A stretch of 64,000 bases of DNA from contig NZ_FNZM01000026.1 in assembly GCF_900109265.1 (NCBI RefSeq), positions 23,084-87,083 on the forward strand, read 5' to 3'. The first letter of the stretch is position 1. Every line of letters begins with the position of its first letter. Position numbers and translations under genes: made by a program. Positions 18,596 through 27,586 of the stretch are shown piece after piece. The notes under the pieces are model-generated. The model was not told the DNA's origin and did not search any database. It was given only the letters and a program-made list of their open reading frames with translations. This DNA comes from Paraburkholderia tropica (GTDB taxonomy: Bacteria > Pseudomonadota > Gammaproteobacteria > Burkholderiales > Burkholderiaceae).

Positions 18596-19459
18596 ATGGC
18601 TCTTTCGTTCCACCCGACCGACGAGCAGTGCGCCCCCCTCGAAGCAGCACTACTGGGCGGGAACCTCAAGATCAAAGCCTTCGCTGGCGCAGGCAAGACG
18701 TCGACACTCCAGTTGCTGGCCAGCGCCTTCGGACAGCGTCGCGGCATCTATCTCGCGTTCAATCGCGACATTGCAGCGGCCGCCGCGCGAAAATTTCCGA
18801 TGCACGTTCCGGCGCGCACCATCCACGCACAGGCGTGGGGCGCGGCCGACGCCACGCTCAGGAGGCGTGGCAGCCTGGACGCCGAGCCGCCGCATGTTCT
18901 TGCGACGCGCCTGGGTATCGGCGCGGTGCAGGTGCAATCGGTGACCAACCGGATGGTCGAACTTGTGCCCTTCGAGACGGGGCGGATCGTCGCCGATGCG
19001 CTTGGCCGGTTCTGTCGCTCGGCCGACCCTCAGCCGGAGGCGTCGCACATCGTTGTGGACGAGAAGATCGACGGGGCGGACGCTGCGCAACTGCGTCACT
19101 GGCTGTTGCCGTTCGTGCGGCGACTGTGGGAGGAGAGTGCCGCGCCGCGCGCGCACAGCGCCGTGACGCCGGACATAGTGCTCAAGCGGTGGGCAATGTC
19201 GGCGCCGCTCATCGACGTGGACTACATTCTGTTCGACGAAGCGCAGGATAGCGATGGTGTGATGCTCTCGGTGCTCGCGCGCCAATGGAAGCGGGTGAGG
19301 GTGGCGAACGACTTCAGATTCCGGGGCGGCGACGGAAATCCGTTTCCTGACGAAGACGAGTTGCGGCTGCTTTACGTGGCTATCACGCGCGCGCAGCACG
19401 TGCTGGACATTTCCTCGATGCGCTCTGAGCTGCTGCGACTGGTTACTTGCGGCATGTGA
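18596..19459 (+). pseudogene. UvrD/F-box-type SF1 helicase with internal deletion
   Basis: The 287-residue frame starts with a normal SF1 helicase N-terminus: FHPTDEQ (Q-motif region), Walker A AFAGAGKTST at about 33-42, IYLAFNRD (motif Ia), and motif II FDEAQD at about residue 215. Motif II should be followed by about 150 residues with motifs III to V. Instead, within 25 residues the frame jumps to motif VI (LRLLYVAITRAQHVLDIS) and ends. The deletion is in frame, so a shortened protein may be made, but it cannot be a helicase. The junction lies near 19285-19310. Confidence 0.78.
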
Positions 19460-19913
19460 AGTGGGAATCGACGGTGCGATTCTGTGTCGATATATACGAA
19501 CGATTTTTTGCGAAATTGCCGGGCGATTGCGGTCCCTCTGCGGCGGCACGGAGCAGCATCCGATGATCGCAATTTGAGAAGGAGGGCGTAGGAGATCGCG
19601 CACCAGCCTTCTGACAAACCGGTCGTATGCAAATGCGGGGATCAGCTCAAGCGAACACCGGGATAGATGCCATCGCAGAAGGACCGGTTTTTTTAACTGC
19701 CGCGGCACTAGGAGCGGCGGCTTCAGGGCGTTTCCGGCAACTAGGTGCCGTCAATTGCCGGGTCAGCCGCAATCGGCTTCAAAAGTTAGCAGAGCGCCTT
19801 TCGAGTGATGGGCCGTGGGCCATCACTCGGGGCTTAAAGATGAGTCTCCGACGGGCTCTCACTTCGTCCAATATTTCGCCCGCTTTTCTGGCCGCGAGAG
19901 CAGCCCCCCGCAC
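19460..19913. other. Intergenic region with a perfect hairpin
   Basis: There is no gene. An inverted repeat CGAGTGATGG / CCATCACTCG (19802-19811 and 19820-19829, eight-base loop) lies between the convergent helicase and H-NS-like genes. It has no T-tract, so it may be a protein site or a weak bidirectional terminator. Confidence 0.5.
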
Positions 19914-20216
19914 TTAACGGAGAAGAAACCTGTCTCGATTCGTGACGTTGGCGATCCAACTGGGTGCGCGGCCCCTTCCTGACCAGGTCGCCCCGGTGAC
20001 TGGGTCACGGTATTTCGGTGGCAACGGCTCATGGACACGCTTTTTCGATACCCCAAGACTCAGAGATTCCCCGAAGACATCTTCTACGGTTAGTCCAAAC
20101 TCGGCGACCTTGGCGCGGATGTCCGCGAGTACTTCTGCAACCTCCGAAGCTCTTGCGATCGCAGCCTGTTCCTCCAGTTCTGCGATCTGGGCTCTAAGCT
20201 CACTGTATGCCCCCAT
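19914..20216 (-). CDS. H-NS family nucleoid-associated protein
   Basis: This 100-residue protein has the two-part plan of H-NS: an N-terminal coiled-coil oligomerisation helix (ELRAQIAELEEQAAIARASE) and a C-terminal DNA-binding motif (KYRDPVTGATWSGRGRAPSWI), which is the Bv3F/Burkholderia form of the AT-hook-like loop. It would silence AT-rich, horizontally acquired DNA. GGAGGGTGAGCGGA precedes ATG 20216. H-NS paralogs are frequent on mobile replicons, where they mask the incoming DNA from the host. Confidence 0.88.
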   Translation of the reverse strand: MGAYSELRAQIAELEEQAAIARASEVAEVLADIRAKVAEFGLTVEDVFGESLSLGVSKKRVHEPLPPKYRDPVTGATWSGRGRAPSWIANVTNRDRFLLR

Positions 20217-20400
20217 TCCGCTCACCCTCCGGCAAAGATGTCTGGAAACGATACACCAAGTGAAAAGCACTTGTTGCCGCCTGACCGCGATAGCCGTGGA
20301 CATTCTCGGGTCGCGGTGCCGTGCGGCTTTAATGAACGGTGTTTGCCTGCCGCGCGCCGCGCCAGTTTCGGGCCGCCGAACGAAAGAACATGCGCCGCTA

Positions 20401-20889
20401 TCAGGCACGGCGAACCTCCGAACTGGCGTCAGGTCCGAACGGCAGGCCTATCGCCGCGAGCACGCGTCGCGCCTGCGCAAATCCGCTATGCGGATGACGC
20501 TCGAAAATGTGATTGAACTCTTCGACGAGTGCGCGAGCACGCGACGGAATGGGCGCGTCGGGGCCTAGCATCAGGGCAGTCTGTCCGAACGTCACCGGTC
20601 CTGTCTTTATCATCGCACACAATCCGGTCTGTGCCCTGCCGCGCCCGAACAACTCCATGCCATAGGCGCGGATCATGGCGCGCACGATCGCTTCGGCTGC
20701 AGGTGCGAGGGGAGGCATGGCCTCAACCAGCCGCACGTGTGGCGAGCGTGCATCCGGTTGCGTGAACCGTCCTATATCCTCTATGTCGGAGTCCAGACGC
20801 TGCACTGGTAGATCCGCGCTGAACATCATGAGTCGAATGCGCTCGTAGAGCGCATCCTCTTCCGCTCTGGTGATCGGGATGTTTGACAT
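20401..20889 (-). CDS. Conserved hypothetical protein (162 aa)
   Basis: The product starts MSNIPITRAEEDALYERIRL and appears all-helical, with a Pro/Ala-rich middle and the motif EEFNHIFERHPHSGFAQARRVL near the C-terminus. No family recognised. GAGGTAGAGGA precedes the ATG. It lies four bases after the stop of the 80-residue gene at 20894-21136 and is surely cotranscribed with it. Confidence 0.65.
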   Translation of the reverse strand: MSNIPITRAEEDALYERIRLMMFSADLPVQRLDSDIEDIGRFTQPDARSPHVRLVEAMPPLAPAAEAIVRAMIRAYGMELFGRGRAQTGLCAMIKTGPVTFGQTALMLGPDAPIPSRARALVEEFNHIFERHPHSGFAQARRVLAAIGLPFGPDASSEVRRA

Positions 20890-20893
20890 TCCT

Positions 20894-21136
20894 CTACCTC
20901 GGGGGCCCTTGAATGATTTCCTTCGAAGCCTCTCCACGTATGTCGTCGGGATGGAGCGCGTTGAGGAACGTCCGGCCCTTACCGGTGAGGTACGCTCGGG
21001 GTGTTCCTTCACCACAGTGCTCCAGTATGACCAGTTGACGTTCGAGCAGGGCATCGAGCTCGTCGCGGTTCATGTCTAGCTGGTCCGGAGCCTGGCGAAC
21101 CAGCATCAGTGTCGCGAATTCGTGTGGGCTGAGCAT
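20894..21136 (-). CDS. Small winged-helix-like protein (80 aa)
   Basis: GGGAGAAGAAA precedes ATG 21136. The product has the pattern MLSPHEFATLMLV...NRDELDALLERQLVIL...YLTGKGRTFL, which resembles a minimal winged helix-turn-helix with a recognition helix and a wing. DNA binding is a guess from this pattern. First gene of a two-gene unit. Confidence 0.6.
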   Translation of the reverse strand: MLSPHEFATLMLVRQAPDQLDMNRDELDALLERQLVILEHCGEGTPRAYLTGKGRTFLNALHPDDIRGEASKEIIQGPPR

Positions 21137-21226
21137 TTTCTTCTCCCATGAAACGGAGCGCCGGCAGTAGCGACAATCTTTGGGGAAAACAGATACGTAT
21201 TGCAATCCGGATGACGGGCGCGGCGC

Positions 21227-21511
21227 TCAGGCGCCGACGCAGGCTGGCGAACCACCGCTGTTGATGCATCCAGCATTGATGGCGCGTATTGCGTACCCAA
21301 CCGCGTCGCGGCGAGCCTCGTCTGCGCTTCTCCACTGCGGCGCATACCGGGGTAGATGCCAGTCCGCGGTCACGTGCCCATCGCGCCGGATGCGCACGAC
21401 TGCTACGTAGCTGTCTGGGACGGGAACCGGCGCCCAATGACGCACCGGAAACGCTCGGGTCTCGATATCGAAGCCTTTCCAGCATTCGCACCCGCTGTGT
21501 ACGTTGTCCAT
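21227..21511 (-). CDS. Small hypothetical protein (94 aa)
   Basis: GGAGGAAGGT precedes ATG 21511. The product (MDNVHSGCECWKGFDIETRA...) has a beta-rich plan (SYVAVVRIRRDG) and a C-terminal helix (ADEARRDAVGYAIRAIN) similar to small stress-associated Burkholderiaceae proteins such as the one at 8480-8734. It lies directly downstream of two Hsp20 genes on the same strand. Confidence 0.6.
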   Translation of the reverse strand: MDNVHSGCECWKGFDIETRAFPVRHWAPVPVPDSYVAVVRIRRDGHVTADWHLPRYAPQWRSADEARRDAVGYAIRAINAGCINSGGSPACVGA

Positions 21512-21584
21512 ACCTTCCTCCGCATGACAGGCCACGCGAAACTGGCACGCGGGCCACTTCGCATGACCGGACTTGCACTGTTAT

Positions 21585-22004
21585 CTACGCCTGCCCAACG
21601 CTTACCTCTATGCGTCGCGGTTTTGCCTCCTCGCGGCGAGGAATGGTGAGCTTCAGGACGCCATCGCGAAGCTGCGCGTCAATGCGTGAGACGTCGAAAT
21701 CGGGACTTAGCGTAAACGCGCGCCAGTAGTGTGGGTGGCGTACCTCTCCATGACGCAGCCGCAGCCCGCACGGGGCTGGGATCACTGCCTCGGCCTCGAT
21801 GTTCAGGCTGCCGTCCTGCACGCGCACATCGAGCCTTTCGCGCGTCACGCCCGGTAGGTCCGCGTAGAGCGTGATGCCTAACCGGTCCTCAAAAATGTCC
21901 ACCGCGGGCGTGACCCGGTTGAGGCGTGCAGTTGATTGCGCACCGTCGCGCGAAGCAACATCGGTGCGGGGCTCACGGGTCGTCAGTTCAGTGCTTTGAT
22001 TCAT
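21585..22004 (-). CDS. Small heat-shock protein, Hsp20/IbpA family
   Basis: This 139-residue ATP-independent holdase has an alpha-crystallin domain (about 30-125): PAVDIFEDRLGITLYADLPG opens it and the conserved A-x-x-x-D-G-V-L element appears as AQLRDGVLKLTIP. CACGGAGGACATC precedes the ATG at 22004. It is the second of two Hsp20 genes in tandem and would hold unfolding proteins for GroEL or DnaK. Confidence 0.92.
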   Translation of the reverse strand: MNQSTELTTREPRTDVASRDGAQSTARLNRVTPAVDIFEDRLGITLYADLPGVTRERLDVRVQDGSLNIEAEAVIPAPCGLRLRHGEVRHPHYWRAFTLSPDFDVSRIDAQLRDGVLKLTIPRREEAKPRRIEVSVGQA

Positions 22005-22044
22005 GATGTCCTCCGTGTTTTCTCGCATTTCATAGGTGCCAGTA

Positions 22045-22485
22045 TCACTGCACCGCGATGGCGCGCGGTTTCGAGGCCTCGGAACGCCCGATGCTAACTG
22101 TCAGGCATCCGTTCACATAGCGCGCACTCGCCTTGTCCGGATCCGCATGCGGCGGTAGCTCGATCACTCGCCGGAACTCACCCATGAACCGTTCGCTGGC
22201 GTAGACGCGTGTCTCGGCGTCATTGGCGGAGGAGGGTAGCTCGCGTACGCCACTGATCGTCAGCAATCCCTTGTCGATCGCGACATCGATTGCTGCTGGA
22301 TCAAGACCAGGTGCAAATGCGACGATCTCGACGGTGTCATCGGTGCTGCCGACGTTGACGGCAGGAAAGATCTCGCTGCGCGTAGCCCGCAGGCTTGCAG
22401 GAAAGCCCGCAAAGAGGCTGGTCAACTGACGCTGGAGGCGGTCGAACTCGCCTGGCAGATCGGTGCTGAAGAATAGGTCGCTCAT
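22045..22485 (-). CDS. Small heat-shock protein, Hsp20 family
   Basis: This 146-residue alpha-crystallin protein has IFPAVNVGSTDDTVEIVAFAPG at the domain start, KGLLTISGVRE in the middle and ASARYVNGCLTVSIGRSE at the end, the last being the A-x-x-x-N-G-x-L element. CCAGGAGCCAGTC precedes the ATG at 22485. It is 40 bases upstream of the next Hsp20 gene and divergent from a hypothetical gene leading to groESL. Confidence 0.92.
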   Translation of the reverse strand: MSDLFFSTDLPGEFDRLQRQLTSLFAGFPASLRATRSEIFPAVNVGSTDDTVEIVAFAPGLDPAAIDVAIDKGLLTISGVRELPSSANDAETRVYASERFMGEFRRVIELPPHADPDKASARYVNGCLTVSIGRSEASKPRAIAVQ

Positions 22486-22602
22486 GACTGGCTCCTGGAA
22501 ATCGGGTGCCTCTCACCAAGCTTCGGACTGGACCACGCGCTCCAGCCCGCTTGCCCGTGGGACACACCCGCCGACAAACAAATCGAAACACGCAGCGCTT
22601 GA

Positions 22603-22630
22603 TTGCGACTGCCTTAGCGATGCATAAAAT
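22603..22630 (+). promoter_or_regulatory. Candidate sigma-70 promoter
   Basis: TTGCGA (22603-22608) and TAAAAT (22625-22630) with a 16-base spacer, 55 bases upstream of ATG 22686. Prediction from sequence only. Confidence 0.45.
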
Positions 22631-22685
22631 AGCGCAAGGAACGGAAATTTCAAGTAGCCCTGCAACATGTCTACGGGAAGGCTTT

Positions 22686-23324
22686 ATGGACTTTTTCGAC
22701 AGGCTTCAGGAGCAGATTGACACCGTGCGCCTGCCACTCTTTGCTGTCACCGTCACGGCGGCGGCGCAGGTGAATACGCTGCTCATCGCAATACTCCACT
22801 GGCACGGATTCCGGCGCGCGACGCCGCTTGTCCTGCCCGGCATTGAGATCCCGCCACGACCGGTCCTGGGATCGGCCGTCCAGCTCGATGCACCCTGGCA
22901 CCGCTTCGAGACCGTGGACGCCATGCTGCTGGATGCTGCCTGGCAGTCCGGCGCGTGGGAGATTGAGCGCGTCGAGCGGCGCGGTTGCAATGTGATCGGT
23001 GCAAGCGCTGCCGAGGCGCTCTGCTGCAGGCAGGCGTTCGGCGACTACGGAGAGGATGGTGCCCGCGACCGGCAGCTTCTCGATGACGAGACCGATCGCG
23101 AGGCGCTGATGCAGCTTGCCGCGTCCAGGGGTTATGTGCGCTGGCTCTTCCGCCCCGTCAAGGGCGGCCTGTGGAACACGCTCAAAGAAGCGGACGACAC
23201 TCTGGACGCCGATGGCGGACGCCGGCCACCGTGTCCCGTACTGCCTGAGCCGCGCCGCCGGGATGGGCGCGGCCGCACGGTTTATCGCCTCGGCAAGGTT
23301 CAGCGCATTCTGTTGTCGTGCTGA
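22686..23324 (+). CDS. Conserved hypothetical next to groESL (212 aa)
   Basis: The product (MDFFDRLQEQIDTVRLPLFA...) is soluble, rich in Leu, Arg and acidic residues, and has no family that I recognise. CGGGAAGGCTTT precedes ATG 22686. It sits between divergent Hsp20 genes and groESL, so a role in the heat-shock block is inferred from position. Confidence 0.6.
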   Translation: MDFFDRLQEQIDTVRLPLFAVTVTAAAQVNTLLIAILHWHGFRRATPLVLPGIEIPPRPVLGSAVQLDAPWHRFETVDAMLLDAAWQSGAWEIERVERRGCNVIGASAAEALCCRQAFGDYGEDGARDRQLLDDETDREALMQLAASRGYVRWLFRPVKGGLWNTLKEADDTLDADGGRRPPCPVLPEPRRRDGRGRTVYRLGKVQRILLSC

Positions 23325-23358
23325 AATAATTTGTTACAAAGAGCTATTTCCACGCCCC

Positions 23359-23387
23359 CTTGAAGGGTGCGATGGCCGCCTCTATTT
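23359..23387 (+). promoter_or_regulatory. Candidate sigma-32 heat-shock promoter of groESL
   Basis: CTTGAA (23359-23364), a 14-base spacer, and CCTCTATTT (23379-23387) resemble the RpoH consensus CTTGAAA-N13/14-CCCCATNT. It lies about 105 bases upstream of the groES start, which is the usual distance. Confidence 0.6.
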
Positions 23388-23491
23388 CGCTTTCCGCCAG
23401 ACATTGGCTCGGCTGCACGAAGGCATTTCACGCGCCCCATATGCAGCCGGATTCCCTTATTGGTGATCCTTTAATCGCTCAGGAGATGGAA

Positions 23492-23809
23492 ATGCAGATT
23501 CGTCCCCTCTACGACCGGGTTATCGTCAAGCGAATCGAAACGCAGCGGACGACGGCCTCGGGCATCGTAATTCCCGATTCAGCGGCAGAAAAACCAGAAC
23601 AGGGCGAAGTCGTTGCCGTCGGCAGCGGCCGGCTGCTGCAGGATGGAACGCTGCGCGCGCTCCAGCTGAAGGTCGGTGACCAGGTGATCTTCGGCAAGTA
23701 CGCAGGCCAGACCGTGAAGGTCGATGGCGAGGAGCTGCTCGTCATGCGCGAGGAGGACGTCATGGGCGTCCTCGAGGCCGACGCGGGCGCCGCCCGCAAG
23801 GCCGCCTGA
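23492..23809 (+). CDS. groES: Co-chaperonin GroES
   Basis: This 105-residue GroES caps the GroEL ring. It has the N-terminal IRPLYDRVIVKRIE, the mobile loop (TTASGIVIPDSAAEKP) that contacts GroEL, and VIFGKYAGQTVKVDGEELLVM. A CAGGAG sequence six bases upstream sets ATG 23492 as the start rather than the ATG two codons earlier. The C-terminal extension (about nine residues, LEADAGAARKAA) is longer than in the housekeeping protein. It lies 74 bases before groEL. Confidence 0.95.
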   Translation: MQIRPLYDRVIVKRIETQRTTASGIVIPDSAAEKPEQGEVVAVGSGRLLQDGTLRALQLKVGDQVIFGKYAGQTVKVDGEELLVMREEDVMGVLEADAGAARKAA

Positions 23810-23883
23810 CCTTTCGACCGGTCGCGGACACCGCCCGGTCGTTCGCGACGCGTTGAGTCAACGACTTTACCCGGAGCAACAAC

Positions 23884-25506
<1,623 letters not shown>

Positions 25507-25525
25507 CCGTACATCGGTTCCGCTC

Positions 25526-25560
25526 TGCACCGGCCGTCCAGCCCGGCTGGTGCATTTTTT
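25526..25560 (+). terminator. Terminator of groESL
   Basis: TGCACC and GGTGCA arms separated by a GC-rich 17-base region that can itself fold, followed by six T. Confidence 0.7.
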
Positions 25561-25617
25561 ACGGCACTGTTCTTTCCGCCTTCGCGGGGGCAGCGCCGCT
25601 TTTTGCCTGAGACCGTC

Positions 25618-25872
25618 ATGAAACTCGAACTTTTCATTGACTCAAGACCACTCGACATCGAGATCGATGACGTCGTAGCGGCACTGCTGGCCGCTCGGCT
25701 TGATCTGCCGGCAGGCGCCGACAACCAGGATGGTCTCGCTCGCTACCTGAGCGAGAAGGCAGCACCGTGGACGCTCGACGAAGAGCACATGCGCCGACGC
25801 ATTCTCCGTCGGCTGATCCTGGATATCGCGGACCCGGCGCTCGTGATTCGCCATCTCATGGGCGATCGGTGA
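25618..25872 (+). CDS. Small hypothetical protein (84 aa)
   Basis: The product (MKLELFIDSRPLDIEIDDVV...) is acidic and helical with LTAARLDLP-like and MRRRILRRLILDIADPAL parts. It is 110 bases after groEL, beyond the terminator. Ribosome binding site weak (TGAGACCGTC). No family recognised. Confidence 0.55.
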   Translation: MKLELFIDSRPLDIEIDDVVAALLAARLDLPAGADNQDGLARYLSEKAAPWTLDEEHMRRRILRRLILDIADPALVIRHLMGDR

Positions 25873-25945
25873 GCCGGGAGGCTCACCTGCAAAAATCACC
25901 GAGCCGTGCCCCGGGTTGCCTGAATGCTACGTTCATCGCCCGTTC

Positions 25946-26296
25946 ATGATGTCATCCGATCCACGCCGCCGCAACAGTTCCGCGGAAGCACTTCCCGCCG
26001 GGATTCTCGGGCGCGACTACCTCAAGTTTCTGCAGCTGTCGGCCGACGATGCGCTTACCCGTGTGCTCGACAACGCGTCGCTGGAGAACGCGATAACGGC
26101 AATTTGCAGCGGAGCGATGCGCTCGGCGCGACCACCAATGAAAGTATTTTTCGATGGCTGCCGGTTTTGGCTGGCCAGTCATTTTCATCGCTATGAGGCG
26201 GCCCGCCGCCTCGGTGCGAATCACCAGGAATTCTGGTGCGACATCGAACCCGGCTCGAGGGATCACGCGCGGCGGTATGACGGCCGGCAGCGCTGA
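25946..26296 (+). CDS. ParB-N-like domain protein (116 aa)
   Basis: The product has a ParB/sulfiredoxin-like signature: VFFDGCRFWLASHFHRYEAARRLG, in which the G-F-H-R-x-x-A-A motif of ParB N-terminal domains appears as SHFHRYEAA, followed by an acidic strand (EFWCDIEPGSRDHA). It lacks the HTH and dimerisation parts of partition ParB, so it is a single-domain relative, possibly a CTP/ATP-binding or nuclease-like protein. The start (25946, or 25949) has no good ribosome binding site. Confidence 0.6.
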   Translation: MMSSDPRRRNSSAEALPAGILGRDYLKFLQLSADDALTRVLDNASLENAITAICSGAMRSARPPMKVFFDGCRFWLASHFHRYEAARRLGANHQEFWCDIEPGSRDHARRYDGRQR

Positions 26297-26422
26297 GAGG
26301 GCTGCTTGCTGCACGAACTGCCGGCGGCCTCTCTGTTGAGCGAAAGGCGGGTACTTTGCCCGGCCAGCGTTCATGCTGTTCTGGCCGGGTGGACGCACTC
26401 TGTGCAAGGGGAACGTGCATGT

Positions 26423-26492
26423 GAGCCGTGCGGGGTTCGCACCCGCGACCGACGGATTAAAGTCCGCTGCTCTCCCGCTGAGCTAAGGACCC
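26423..26492 (-). tRNA. Degenerate tRNA-Lys-like gene
   Basis: The minus strand reads as a tRNA with a GGGTCCT acceptor arm, a normal D-arm (TTAGCTCAGCGGGAGAGC) and a T-arm GCGGG-TGCGAAC-CCCGC. The anticodon stem GCGGA/TCCGT encloses only six bases (CTTTAA) where tRNA-Lys(UUU) has seven (CTTTTAA), so one T of the anticodon triplet run is missing. The 3' acceptor arm pairs with one mismatch and two G-T pairs, and no CCA follows. It is probably a pseudo-tRNA, perhaps left by an integration event. Confidence 0.6.
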
Positions 26493-26499
26493 GATCGGA

Positions 26500-27069
26500 T
26501 CAAAGAATTTCGATGGTGCGGCTCGTGGACGGCGACGGGTCCGTTTTTGGAACGGTCAAGGTGAGCAGGCCATTGTCGAATTTCGCGAGGGCGCGGCCGG
26601 GGTCTGCGTATTCGGGCATGGGGATCGTCCGCTCGAAGCACCCGTGGGCACGCTCAAGCCGGTAGCAGCCGTTTTCCTCGCCGTGGACGTCCTGCTTTTT
26701 GTCGCCGCGCAGTACGAGCGCGCCGTCCTCGACGCTCACTGTTACGTCATCGCGCTCCATGCCGGGCAACTCAGCCGTCACGCGCAGCACCGGACCTTCG
26801 TCGACGACGTCGATGCGTGGCTGAAAGCGTGATGAACTGAAATCGCCGAACCATCGTTCGAGCGCGCTACGGCTCGCGAAGGGGTCGTGAAAAAATTCCT
26901 CTATTGCTCGCCACGATTCGCGCGGGAACAACCGCGTAACGTCGGTCCGATCGCTGCGCGACTGCGCATTGTCGCCCGCGTTCGGACCATCGGGGCTATA
27001 AGACTCGGACTTGCGAACGGCACCGCGAAGGAATTTGAAGAGATTCCACTTTTTCGGATCGGGGTTCAT
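26500..27069 (-). CDS. Small heat-shock protein, Hsp20 family (third copy)
   Basis: This 189-residue Hsp20 has a long N-terminal arm (about 75 residues, with LFPRESWRAIEEFFHDPF) and a typical alpha-crystallin domain: PRIDVVDEGPVLRVTAELPG, VSVEDGALVLRGDKKQD, ERTIPMPEYADPGRALAKFD and NGLLTLTVPK. The ATG at 27069 is preceded by AAAAGGAGGAAACA. It ends just before the degenerate tRNA on the same strand. It is closer to the long-armed class of Hsp20 than to the two tandem copies at 21.6-22.5 kb. Confidence 0.93.
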   Translation of the reverse strand: MNPDPKKWNLFKFLRGAVRKSESYSPDGPNAGDNAQSRSDRTDVTRLFPRESWRAIEEFFHDPFASRSALERWFGDFSSSRFQPRIDVVDEGPVLRVTAELPGMERDDVTVSVEDGALVLRGDKKQDVHGEENGCYRLERAHGCFERTIPMPEYADPGRALAKFDNGLLTLTVPKTDPSPSTSRTIEIL

Positions 27070-27484
27070 TGTTTCCTCCTTTTATCAGGTGCAGTATGGG
27101 AAGGGATCCTGTACCGATCGCGTCGGCGCGGGACATCGCAGACCTCTCATCGCGGCCTCCGCACAGTCGTGTCAGCGCGAAAACAAGATAGACACTTTCC
27201 GAGAGATTTCAAGCCGAAGCAAACGCTCTGGTCCACCGCGCTATCACGGCTGATTATCGAGGACCACGCCGCAAAGAATCGGCAGGGAAAGCTAATGCGC
27301 AATGTGCTGCAATCACGACGACGTACGGGCAGCGAAAGGAAGTGCTGAATGCGACCAGTTGATAGCGCAGAGCAAGCCCGTCCGTTGCCGGCATTCGTTA
27401 GTACCATGCTGCGAAGGCGGAAGGCAGCCATTTTTCTTTGCAGCGATGCGCGAGTTCAGGGACTCGTCGACCCGTACGGTTTAA
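27070..27484. other. Intergenic region without a gene
   Basis: Between the third Hsp20 gene and the truncated hybrid kinase. Several short frames, none supportable. The kinase homology starts abruptly near 27485, so this segment may hold the break point that removed the kinase N-terminus. Confidence 0.4.
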
Positions 27485-27586
27485 CCCCGCACCGCAATAA
27501 TCTCCGACGCGACCGATTCAGCGGGTGGCGTCAGCGCGATTTTCCGTGTCCGCAGGCGTGGGGCGCCTGAGCCCGTAGCGATCGAG

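Noticed and set aside
19802..19829. CRISPR-like or terminator hairpin
   Set aside because: It is one isolated palindrome without repeats, spacers or T-tract; reported only as a hairpin.
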